From NCBI RefSeq assembly GCF_003402535.2, contig NZ_AP025172.1:1240001-1304000 (forward strand): 64,000 nt of DNA. The letters run 5' to 3'. The DNA comes from Cupriavidus sp. P-10. Lineage in GTDB: Bacteria; Pseudomonadota; Gammaproteobacteria; Burkholderiales; Burkholderiaceae. Numbering within the stretch: position 1 is the stretch's first letter; each line of letters begins with the position of its first letter. This document shows, one piece after another, positions 43,216 to 50,729 of the stretch. Under the pieces are notes generated by a model. That model was not told the origin of the DNA. It made no database searches and saw only the letters and a list, made by a program, of their open reading frames with translations. The translations under genes were made by a program, and so were the position numbers.

Positions 43216-44089
43216 CAGGGGTGAGACGCTGCGGAAACGGCTGGAAGAGAGCCCTATCGTCATCACGCCGGGAGCCTACGACAGCTGGAGTGCCCGTCTC
43301 ATCGAGCAGGCAGGCTTCCCTGCGATCTATCTGACCGGATATGGAGTAACTGCGGCCTCACTGGGCATGCCAGACCTTGGACTCATCACGGGCAGTGAAC
43401 TAGCGGATCAGGTTCGTCGGATCTCCGATGTCACACGCGTTCCACTAATTGCGGACGCCGACACAGGTTTCGGCGGCGTGCTCAACGTACGTCGGACCGT
43501 GCATGACTACATCCGAGCGGGCGCGGCTGCCATTCAGCTCGAAGACCAGGTATCCCCGAAGCGTTGCGGACACATGGACGACAAGCAGGTCACTGATGTC
43601 ACGGAAATGGTCGAGAAGATTCATATGGCAGTGGATGCGCGCGGTGATGTCCCGCTCCAGATCATCGCGCGAACCGATGCCCGGGCCACCCACGACTTGG
43701 ACGAGGCCTTGCGCCGTGGTGAACGCTACCTGCGTGCGGGTGCCGATATCCTGTTCGTCGAAGCCCCGCGGACCGAGGAGGAAATGGCGCGGATATGTGG
43801 CACCTTCCGCGGCGAAAAACTGCTGGCCAACATGGTCGAAGGCGGCAAAACTCCCTACCTTTCTCCGGCCACCCTTCAGCAGATTGGCTATGCCATCGCC
43901 ATCTATCCAGCAACACTTCTTTTCTCGGCCACGTACGCCATCGGGCGAACGCTGAGCCAGTTGTGCGATGGCAGGATCGACACCGCGGCTCTTGCCTCCT
44001 TCTCTCAATTCAATGAGCGGATGGGGTTGCAGGACTACTTCGCCGCGACAGATCGCATCCAATCCAACGCCCGGGAGCACGCGCTGTGA
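43187..44089 (+). CDS. Isocitrate lyase/PEP mutase superfamily lyase (2,3-dimethylmalate lyase-like)
   Basis: Start ATG 43187 is preferred over 43181 because of the AGGGG site spacing. The 300-residue protein shows the PEP mutase/ICL fold: PGAYDSWSARLIEQAGFPAI, the metal-binding LIADADTGFGG, IQLEDQVSPKRCGHM (the KRCGH catalytic loop) and IIARTDARATHDLDEALRRG. These cleave C-C bonds of substituted malates or related acids. Placement directly before a hydratase pair matches dimethylmalate lyase next to dimethylmaleate hydratase. Its stop overlaps the next gene (GTGA). Substrate is inferred. Confidence 0.85.
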   Translation: MLKNDSLCTIRGETLRKRLEESPIVITPGAYDSWSARLIEQAGFPAIYLTGYGVTAASLGMPDLGLITGSELADQVRRISDVTRVPLIADADTGFGGVLNVRRTVHDYIRAGAAAIQLEDQVSPKRCGHMDDKQVTDVTEMVEKIHMAVDARGDVPLQIIARTDARATHDLDEALRRGERYLRAGADILFVEAPRTEEEMARICGTFRGEKLLANMVEGGKTPYLSPATLQQIGYAIAIYPATLLFSATYAIGRTLSQLCDGRIDTAALASFSQFNERMGLQDYFAATDRIQSNAREHAL

Positions 44090-45477
44090 CGACCCTGTTC
44101 TCGCGGCTCTGGGATTCCCACCGCGTAGCGTCGCGGGCGGACGGGTGCGACTTGTTGTACGTGGATCGCCACGTCCTGCATGAGGTCACGAGCGCACAGG
44201 CTTTCGATCAGCTTCAAATGGCGGGGCGCCGAGTGCGTGTTCCGGGCCGGCATATCGCCGTGCCGGATCATTCCGTACCCACCTTGCAGGGCCCCGCTGC
44301 TGCTTGCGGTGAAGCGGTCGACACGCTGGCCGCCAACGCCGCGGCTGCCGGCATTCCGTTTTTCCCATTGCATACCAGTCGGCATGGCATTGTCCATGTC
44401 ACGGCTCCGGAACAAGGTTTTGTCGTGCCGGGCTGCACGGTGGTCTGCGGAGACTCCCATACGGCGACGCTGGGCGCATTCGGTGCACTTGCCTTCGGTA
44501 TCGGTACCTCAGAGATCGAGCATGTGCTTGCAACACAGAGCCTCTGGGTACGGCGACCGCGCACGCTTGGCATTGAGGTGACGGGCGCCCTTGGGCCGGC
44601 TGTTTATGCCAAGGACCTGGCGCTGCATATCATCGCGAAAATCGGCACAGCGGGCGCAGTCGGCAGCGCGATCGAGTACTTCGGCAGCACAGTGCGTGCG
44701 CTGAGCATGGAAGGCCGAATGACATTGTGCAATATGTCAATCGAAGCTGGGGGGCGGTTCGGTATGGTGGCGCCTGACGAAGTCACGGTGTCCTGGTTGC
44801 GAGAGCATGCGGCGGGACTGCAGAACGCAGCTTCAGAAAGCGCTTCGCAGAAATGGCTATCCTTGAAAACCGATTCATGGCGCGACTTCGACACCACGGT
44901 CCGCATCGACGGCAGCGCCATTGAGCCCACCCTTACGTGGGGCACGACTCCCGCTGACGCAACCACATTTGGCGGCCGCGCCGGAGACCCGGACGCCGCC
45001 GACTCTCGGGGCGAGCGTGACCGGATACAGGCTGCGCTCGACTACATGGGCCTGAAAGCCGGTCAGGCCGTCCAAGGTGTGCCCATCGATGTAGCATTCA
45101 TTGGATCCTGCACCAACTCGCGTATCGAGGATTTGCGCGCGGCAGCGACCATCGCCGCTGGTCGACGCGTGGCACGCAACGTGCAAGCGCTGGTTGTTCC
45201 CGGCTCCGCCGCCGTGAAACACCAGGCCGAGGCGGAGGGCCTGGCCGACATCTTTGTCGGCGCGGGCTTCGAGTGGCGTGGCCCCGGCTGCTCGATGTGT
45301 GTAGCAATGAACGGCGATCAACTGCAGCCGGGTCAACGCTGCGCATCGTCTTCGAACCGGAATTTTGAAAACCGCCAGGGCAGTGGTGGCCGGACACACT
45401 TGCTAAGCCCCGCCGCCGTTGCAGCTTCGGCGGTCGCCGGATATTTGACCGACCCGCGAGAGTTTCTACATGCCTGA
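44086..45477 (+). CDS. Aconitase-family large subunit (LeuC / dimethylmaleate hydratase-like)
   Basis: The 463-residue protein starts at GTG 44086 (overlapping the lyase stop). It has the aconitase-family blocks VCGDSHTATLGAFGALAFGI, the Fe-S cysteine segments FIGSCTNSRIEDLRAAA and GPGCSMCVAMNGD, and ASSSNRNFENRQGSGGRTHL. It pairs with the small subunit that overlaps it by 8 bp to form a [4Fe-4S] hydro-lyase that moves or adds water at a C=C of a dicarboxylate. LeuC is the closest shape, but no leuB lies here and the partner is a lyase, so a catabolic hydratase is more likely. Confidence 0.88.
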   Translation: MTTLFSRLWDSHRVASRADGCDLLYVDRHVLHEVTSAQAFDQLQMAGRRVRVPGRHIAVPDHSVPTLQGPAAACGEAVDTLAANAAAAGIPFFPLHTSRHGIVHVTAPEQGFVVPGCTVVCGDSHTATLGAFGALAFGIGTSEIEHVLATQSLWVRRPRTLGIEVTGALGPAVYAKDLALHIIAKIGTAGAVGSAIEYFGSTVRALSMEGRMTLCNMSIEAGGRFGMVAPDEVTVSWLREHAAGLQNAASESASQKWLSLKTDSWRDFDTTVRIDGSAIEPTLTWGTTPADATTFGGRAGDPDAADSRGERDRIQAALDYMGLKAGQAVQGVPIDVAFIGSCTNSRIEDLRAAATIAAGRRVARNVQALVVPGSAAVKHQAEAEGLADIFVGAGFEWRGPGCSMCVAMNGDQLQPGQRCASSSNRNFENRQGSGGRTHLLSPAAVAASAVAGYLTDPREFLHA

Positions 45478-46090
45478 GCCCATTTTTGAAGCAGCCGGTC
45501 CCGCCCTGCTGCTTGCCCGCGACGACGTTGATACCGACGCCATCTATCCGTCCCGCTTTCTCGGCACGACCAAGCGCACGGGACTTGGCCCTGCCCTGTT
45601 CGCGGACTGGCGGACGGCGCGTCTTGATGAATTTCGTCGCTTCGAGAACGCGCCATGCATCCACGCCACGGTGCTGGTGGCGGGCAGGAACTTCGGCTGC
45701 GGCTCCTCACGCGAGCATGCCGTGTGGGCTTTGGCCGATTGCGGCGTGCGTGCCATCGTTGCACTTTCGTTTGGGGATATCTTTTATTCCAACTGCCTGC
45801 GCAACGGAATCATTCCCGCAAGCGTCGCACCTGTGGAGTATCGCGCAATCGTCGCCGCATTGGCAGTCACCGAAACTACCGACATAGGCATTGACGTGCG
45901 CCAGCGCCAGATCAAGCTGGCCGACGGTGCTCGCCTGCCCTTCCAGTTGGAGGCGGGCGACGCCGAACGCCTGCTCAGCGGTACCGATGAGATCGCAGCC
46001 ACCTTGGCACTGCACCAGCACCTCTTAGCCTATGAACGGAGGACAGCGACAGAAATGCCATGGCTTGGCCCATGGCAGGAGACAACCTGA
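45470..46090 (+). CDS. Aconitase-family small subunit (LeuD / dimethylmaleate hydratase-like)
   Basis: The 206-residue protein contains the swivel-domain signatures LLARDDVDTDAIYPSRFLGT, VAGRNFGCGSSREHAVWALA and IVALSFGDIFYSNCLRNGII. The GCGSSREHA loop binds the substrate carboxylate. It overlaps the large subunit gene and so is translationally coupled. Length fits LeuD (about 200). Confidence 0.9.
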   Translation: MPEPIFEAAGPALLLARDDVDTDAIYPSRFLGTTKRTGLGPALFADWRTARLDEFRRFENAPCIHATVLVAGRNFGCGSSREHAVWALADCGVRAIVALSFGDIFYSNCLRNGIIPASVAPVEYRAIVAALAVTETTDIGIDVRQRQIKLADGARLPFQLEAGDAERLLSGTDEIAATLALHQHLLAYERRTATEMPWLGPWQETT

Positions 46091-46263
46091 TGCCACACCC
46101 GAATGCCCCCGTGGCGGCCAAGACTTCCCGGCACGCCATCCGGATGCTGTCCTCGATCGGGCGACGTTCAATTCCAGGCTCTGCCAAGGACGTTATAGGA
46201 AAGAGATTCGCATTTGCGACCAAAGTTCGTTCAACCCAAACCATTTCAGAGTAGGAGATTCCA
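46091..46263. other. Intergenic within catabolic operon
   Basis: 173 bp with no gene; AGTAGGAG just before 46264 is the ribosome-binding site of the cupin gene. Confidence 0.4.
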
Positions 46264-46683
46264 ATGACTGACACATCGCGCATCCTCGCCAAATCCGAGA
46301 GCTACTTCGCTAACCGCGACGATATTGCGCCAGAACAGATCGCTGCGGTCGAGGGCGTCAAAGAACAGGGCCACGTTGAAGTTCGCAAGATGCTTGTGGG
46401 CGACGACATGCTGTTCCTTCATGTTTACCGCAAGAAAGGCTTAGTTGATCCGGTCCACAAACACATGGACCACGAATCAATCGGATACCTGATCTCAGGC
46501 CGCCTGCGACTCATCATTGGTGGCAAGGAGTTTATCGCCGAGCCTGGCGCATCCTGGCTGCATCCCCTTGGCGTGGAGCATTTCAGCGAAGCACTGGAAG
46601 ACTGCGAGCAGGTTGAGATCAAGTCCCCTCCGCGGAAGACATGGGTCACGCCGGAGCAACTCGAAGCCCTGTCCAAAGAATAG
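46264..46683 (+). CDS. Cupin-domain protein
   Basis: The 139-residue protein holds one cupin barrel. The first motif is DPVHKHMDHESIGYLISGRL (His ligands in HKHxDHE and a Glu), and the second is PGASWLHPLGVEHFSEALED (His in GVEH). Strong AGGAG site before ATG 46264. Small cupins in catabolic operons serve as isomerases, decarboxylases, dioxygenases or sensors; which applies here cannot be told. It is followed by the oxygenase gene. Confidence 0.85.
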   Translation: MTDTSRILAKSESYFANRDDIAPEQIAAVEGVKEQGHVEVRKMLVGDDMLFLHVYRKKGLVDPVHKHMDHESIGYLISGRLRLIIGGKEFIAEPGASWLHPLGVEHFSEALEDCEQVEIKSPPRKTWVTPEQLEALSKE

Positions 46684-46768
46684 TCCGCCAATACTATGGC
46701 GCACCCTTTCCGCTGCACATACCGCTCGCGGCGCGGGCGCGCGCCAGCTATCACCAAGGAGATCAACA

Positions 46769-47551
46769 ATGGCAACATGGACCAGCCTGCGTGAACATAG
46801 CTTGACCCGCGAAAACCTTGAGGCACTGCTGAATAATAAGATTCCGGCGATCCGCATCAAGGGTTTCGCAACCCCCGAGGAGTGTATTGCATTCACCCAG
46901 TCCGCCAAGCGGGGCAACATTAAGTACTACAACGTCGCCAAGCGGATCGGCTACATCGGCATGGCCCAGTACGAATATCGCTGGGACCGACCCAAGTCAG
47001 ACTACTTCGACGCTGTTAAAGTCGCGAATGCCGATCTGGCCGAGGTCACCGCACGCGCATTCGATCCTGTGCAGCGGCTGATCGATACGCTGTCGTCGGT
47101 CTACCCCCACAAAGTCGGGGCCGCAGAGGAGCCCGGCATGGGTCACTATTTTGCCGGCATCATCCGCCTGGCATCGGAAGGCGTGGATCTGCACGCGGAT
47201 TACGCCCCCTTCAACACGCCTGACTATTCGATTCGCGATATCGACGCACAACTCGGCTGGAATTTTTTTTCCGAGCAGCCGAAATTCGGTGGCATCACGA
47301 CCGTGCACAACGCACCGTGGACACCAGAGCGCGTCGAGGGTGAAATTCCGAAGAGTTACGGGCTCTCGCACGACATTGTGGCTGGTGCACCGGCTTTCGA
47401 GTATGCCCCCACCGCTGGCGATGTAGTCATCTTCAATACCCGCAACCCGCATGAGATCGGCGCAGGTATTCCCGAGCCGGGGGTAGATCGCGTCTCCATC
47501 GGCTCCTTCATCGGGCGCATGCCGGATCGCTCTCTCGCAATGTGGGCATAA
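46769..47551 (+). CDS. Fe(II)/2-oxoglutarate-type oxygenase
   Basis: From ATG 46769 (CAAGGAG site) the 260-residue protein has the jelly-roll pattern of 2OG-Fe(II) oxygenases. The HxD pair is in GVDLHADYAPFNTPDYS, the distal His in FNTRNPHEIGAGIPEPG, and the 2OG-binding Arg in GVDRVSIGSFIGR. The HxD (not HxG/A) favours hydroxylation over halogenation. It probably hydroxylates or oxidatively cleaves a pathway intermediate. The NIPSNAP gene follows after 2 bp. Confidence 0.82.
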   Translation: MATWTSLREHSLTRENLEALLNNKIPAIRIKGFATPEECIAFTQSAKRGNIKYYNVAKRIGYIGMAQYEYRWDRPKSDYFDAVKVANADLAEVTARAFDPVQRLIDTLSSVYPHKVGAAEEPGMGHYFAGIIRLASEGVDLHADYAPFNTPDYSIRDIDAQLGWNFFSEQPKFGGITTVHNAPWTPERVEGEIPKSYGLSHDIVAGAPAFEYAPTAGDVVIFNTRNPHEIGAGIPEPGVDRVSIGSFIGRMPDRSLAMWA

Positions 47552-47553
47552 CC

Positions 47554-47880
47554 ATGATCGTCGAGGAACGCACCTACACCCTGCATCCAGGCAAGACTCG
47601 TGACTTCCTGATGTTGGTCGAAGTCGAGGGCTTGCCGATCCAGGAGCGCTACCTGGGAAGCCCGCTTGCGTACTTCACCACAGAGACTGGCACGCTAAAT
47701 GGCGTGGTGCACCTGTGGCAGTTCTGCACCATGGGCGACCGGGAGGAAAAGCGCGCACAACTCGCCCAAGACGATAGGTGGATTGAATTTACCGCCAAGG
47801 TGTTACCGATGATCGCGCGAATGGAGAACCGGCTGCTAGTGCCCACCCGCTTCTCCCGGATCGGCAACGCGAAAGCCTGA
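47554..47880 (+). CDS. NIPSNAP-family protein
   Basis: The 108-residue protein starts MIVEERTYTLHPGKTRDFLM and has the dimeric alpha-beta barrel pattern of NIPSNAP proteins, including LVHLWQF-like VVHLWQFCTMGDREEKRAQL and DDRWIEFTAKVLPMIARMEN. Such proteins often accompany catabolic operons in Burkholderiales; the role is unknown. It is 2 bp downstream of the oxygenase gene. Confidence 0.88.
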   Translation: MIVEERTYTLHPGKTRDFLMLVEVEGLPIQERYLGSPLAYFTTETGTLNGVVHLWQFCTMGDREEKRAQLAQDDRWIEFTAKVLPMIARMENRLLVPTRFSRIGNAKA

Positions 47881-47957
47881 GATGTTCTGATTACTTACAA
47901 CCAAGACGGATGGCGCCGCAATAATCCGGTGCCCGAACCACAAAGGATACTGACGCC

Positions 47958-49277
47958 ATGACAACAACACGAGAGGCCACGCCTGCCGATGTAGCGCCGG
48001 CGGTCGGAGAGGAAGCAGACGCTGCGCTGTACAGAACAGTTGCCTGGAGACTCATTCCGATCCTGTTCATCAGCTACGCAATGGCTTACCTGGATCGGGT
48101 CAATGTCGGCTTTGCGAAACTGCAGATGCTAGGCGACCTTGGATTCAGCGAAACGGTGTACGGCTTAGGCGCCGGGATCTTCTTCCTTGGCTATTTCATC
48201 TTTGAGGTGCCTAGCAATCTGGTGTTGCACAGGGTAGGGGCGCGTCGATGGATCGCACGGATCATGATCACCTGGGGACTTCTTTCCGCAGCGATGATGT
48301 TCGTAAAAACCCCGACGACTTTTTACGTCCTGCGATTCCTGCTGGGTGTCGCAGAGGCAGGCTTCTTCCCCGGGATTGTGCTCTACCTGACCTACTGGAT
48401 CCCACCGAGCCGCATTGGTAAGCCATTGTCGCTATTCTTCATTGCCGTGCCGGTAGCAGGTGTGGTCGGCGGTCCGTTGTCCGGGTGGATCTTGCAGGCC
48501 TTTCACGATGCCGGCGGTTTGCGTGGGTGGCAATGGATGTTCTTGATTGAAGGCGTGCCAACGATCTTGCTGGGTCTTGTCGTCCTGTTCATGTTGCGCG
48601 ACCGTGTTGACGATGCCCAGTGGCTTACCCAGCCGCAGAAACAGCGATTGCTCCAGAATCTCACCGCAGAACACACAGAACAGATTGGTCACTCGGTGCG
48701 CGATGCATTCACCTTGCCGATGGTTTGGGTAATGTGCCTGATCGAACTGTGCATTGGCATGGGTATCTACGGGATGGGCTTTTGGATGCCAACGCTAATC
48801 CGTGAGGCCGGTATCAAGGGGTTGCTCGACATCGGCCTCTTTAGCGCCATTCCGTATGGAGCCGCCATCGCTGCGATGGTATGGGTAGCACGCGTAGCCG
48901 ACGCCCGGCGAGATCGAAAAACGTTCCTGGCGATGTCCGCGCTGGTGGGTGCCATCGCTCTGGTCCTCAGTATGACTTACAGCACCGAGACCATTTTCGC
49001 GATCGCTATGCTCACCGTTGCGACCGCCGCCATCCTGACAGCCTTCGCGCAATTCTGGCGCCTGCCCACACTCCTGCTCGGCGGAAAGGCCGCCGCCGCG
49101 GGAATTGCCGTCATCAGTTCGGTGGCTAACCTGTCCGGATTTGTCAGCCCGTACTTGGTCGGCTGGCTACGTGACACAACTGGCAGCGGGGCAGTCGGTA
49201 TGTACCTGACCGCCGGCAGCCTAGCATTGGCCGCCGTGATTGTAATGGCTATCCCAGCCCGTTTGGTGAACCGCTAA
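47958..49277 (+). CDS. MFS transporter, anion:cation symporter (ACS) family
   Basis: The 439-residue protein has twelve predicted helices. The ACS signatures are AMAYLDRVNVGFAKLQMLGD (first loop, DRxNxGxA) and FLLGVAEAGFFPGIVLYLTY (helix 4-5). A cytoplasmic middle loop lies near QWLTQPQKQRLLQNL. ACS transporters import organic acids by proton symport, so it likely brings in the substrate of this locus. It is followed by a porin, giving both inner and outer membrane uptake. Confidence 0.93.
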   Translation: MTTTREATPADVAPAVGEEADAALYRTVAWRLIPILFISYAMAYLDRVNVGFAKLQMLGDLGFSETVYGLGAGIFFLGYFIFEVPSNLVLHRVGARRWIARIMITWGLLSAAMMFVKTPTTFYVLRFLLGVAEAGFFPGIVLYLTYWIPPSRIGKPLSLFFIAVPVAGVVGGPLSGWILQAFHDAGGLRGWQWMFLIEGVPTILLGLVVLFMLRDRVDDAQWLTQPQKQRLLQNLTAEHTEQIGHSVRDAFTLPMVWVMCLIELCIGMGIYGMGFWMPTLIREAGIKGLLDIGLFSAIPYGAAIAAMVWVARVADARRDRKTFLAMSALVGAIALVLSMTYSTETIFAIAMLTVATAAILTAFAQFWRLPTLLLGGKAAAAGIAVISSVANLSGFVSPYLVGWLRDTTGSGAVGMYLTAGSLALAAVIVMAIPARLVNR

Positions 49278-49439
49278 CTCCCGCCGCACCGGCGCAACGC
49301 CCACGGGCGACGCGCCGGCGGCACGCGTCCCGTCACCAGTTTCGCGCGACATCCGATGCCGAATGGCATTCGGAACGGGTGTCTGCGCGCGTCGATTTCC
49401 AGAAAACCGCAACCAAAATTCCCTTAAGAGAGAACAACT
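49278..49439. terminator. Possible GC hairpin between transporter and porin genes
   Basis: CCGGCGC at about 49289-49295 and GCGCCGG at about 49313-49319 form a stem around a loop with an inner CGCCC/GGGCG pair. There is no T-run, so it may attenuate rather than end transcription. Confidence 0.35.
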
Positions 49440-50534
49440 GTGCTCCACGCCAAGCTGAAACCTGTCACTGCTACCGTCACATCGCTGGCCTTGACTATGT
49501 GGACGAGCAACGCCGAGGCAGATGTGCTGCTGTACGGCCTGATCGATACCGGCATTGCCTATGTCAATGATATCGGCGGTCATTCCAATGTGCGCGAACA
49601 AGCAGGGGGAACAGCCGCCAGCCGTTTCGGCCTGCGCGGCAATGAAGACCTCGGCACGGGCTGGCGCGCGTTGTTCGCGCTCGAGGGAGGTGTCAATACA
49701 GATGATGGCACGCTCGGTCAAAGCTCAGCATCTGCCATGCGTATCTTCGGCCGGCAGGCCTGGGTCGGCCTATCATCAAGCAGCGCCGGCATGCTGACCT
49801 TCGGCCGCCAGTACGACTTCATGTTCGACATGAACCGATATGGGAGTAATCGATACCTGGGCGCGTACTATTTAAGACCGCTGACAGCCGGGGCATTCAT
49901 CGGCACCAATGGTAGCTCCACCGATATTGATCGCCTTGGCGGAGGTCGCGTGGATAATTCCGTCAAATATCAGACACCAAACTGGGGCGGCTTCACAGCC
50001 GGCGCCATGTACGGGCTCGGCGAGCAACCCGGCCAGCCTTCAGCGGGTCGCACCGTGAGCGCCACCGCGCAGTTCGATCGAGGCGGCATGGCTGCCCAAG
50101 GCACCTACACGATGCGGCAGGATCCTGCAACGGGCGGGAAATATACCGTCGTCGGTGCCGGCCTTGCTTGGGATATCACAACGGCACTTTCCTTCAATGC
50201 ACTGTATACGCGTAGCGAGTGGAATCTGACGAACGACAGGGTCGACGTCTATGACGTTGGCTTGCGTTACCAGCTAACCGCCCCCCTTAGCCTCGGCATT
50301 GGTTATGCGCGCTATCAGCCCAACCACGGCGCTGCCAACGCCATTTTGACGGGGAAGCGCGATCAGTTTGGCACCAGCGCCCAGTATGCCTATAGCAAAC
50401 GCACCAGCGTGTACGCCTTGTACACGTACCAATACGCCCATGACGGCGGTGCGCAACTGTACTTCCTCGCCCCAACCGCCCTATCTGCCCATACCCAAAG
50501 CGCCGTGCACATTGGCATCCGCCACGTGTTCTGA
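49440..50534 (+). CDS. Gram-negative porin (Burkholderiales OpcP/OmpC-like)
   Basis: The 364-residue protein starts at GTG 49440 and has a signal peptide ending near SNAEA. The mature part begins DVLLYGLIDTGIAYVND, the standard start of beta-proteobacterial trimeric porins. Inner strands include SRFGLRGNEDLGTGWRALFA, RIFGRQAWVGLSSSSAGMLT and the LTFGRQYD motif. It ends with the C-terminal Phe (IGIRHVF), the outer membrane insertion signal. It is the last gene of the catabolic operon and probably admits its substrate. Confidence 0.95.
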   Translation: MLHAKLKPVTATVTSLALTMWTSNAEADVLLYGLIDTGIAYVNDIGGHSNVREQAGGTAASRFGLRGNEDLGTGWRALFALEGGVNTDDGTLGQSSASAMRIFGRQAWVGLSSSSAGMLTFGRQYDFMFDMNRYGSNRYLGAYYLRPLTAGAFIGTNGSSTDIDRLGGGRVDNSVKYQTPNWGGFTAGAMYGLGEQPGQPSAGRTVSATAQFDRGGMAAQGTYTMRQDPATGGKYTVVGAGLAWDITTALSFNALYTRSEWNLTNDRVDVYDVGLRYQLTAPLSLGIGYARYQPNHGAANAILTGKRDQFGTSAQYAYSKRTSVYALYTYQYAHDGGAQLYFLAPTALSAHTQSAVHIGIRHVF

Positions 50535-50552
50535 CCGGCAGCCGGCCCGGGC

Positions 50553-50637
50553 CACAAGTGAATGAGTTGTTCGGCATGGCGGCGGCGCGCCTGCGGGCAC
50601 GTGGGTCCGAGTGGGAGGCGCAGGCCGCGGTGCCGTA
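50553..50637 (+). pseudogene. Short tyrosine recombinase fragment
   Basis: Codes for NELFGMAAARLRARGSEWEA followed by QAAVP and stop. Nearly identical to the recombinase piece at about 31049-31113 (KEVFGMAAERLRARGPEWEA). Both ends are cut, so it marks an old rearrangement junction right behind the porin gene. Confidence 0.8.
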
Positions 50638-50729
50638 GCGGAAGATAAATTTGGCACCGAGGTAACCGACTGGACCAACAACACTGATATGTATTGACCT
50701 TGTCAAGTTGCTCGGTATTTTTGGCTGGT

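Noticed and set aside
44086..46090. LeuC/LeuD pair considered as the housekeeping leucine biosynthesis genes
   Set aside because: No leuB or leuA is nearby, and the genes are coupled to a C-C lyase, importer and porin under a GntR regulator, which favours catabolism. Not excluded biochemically.
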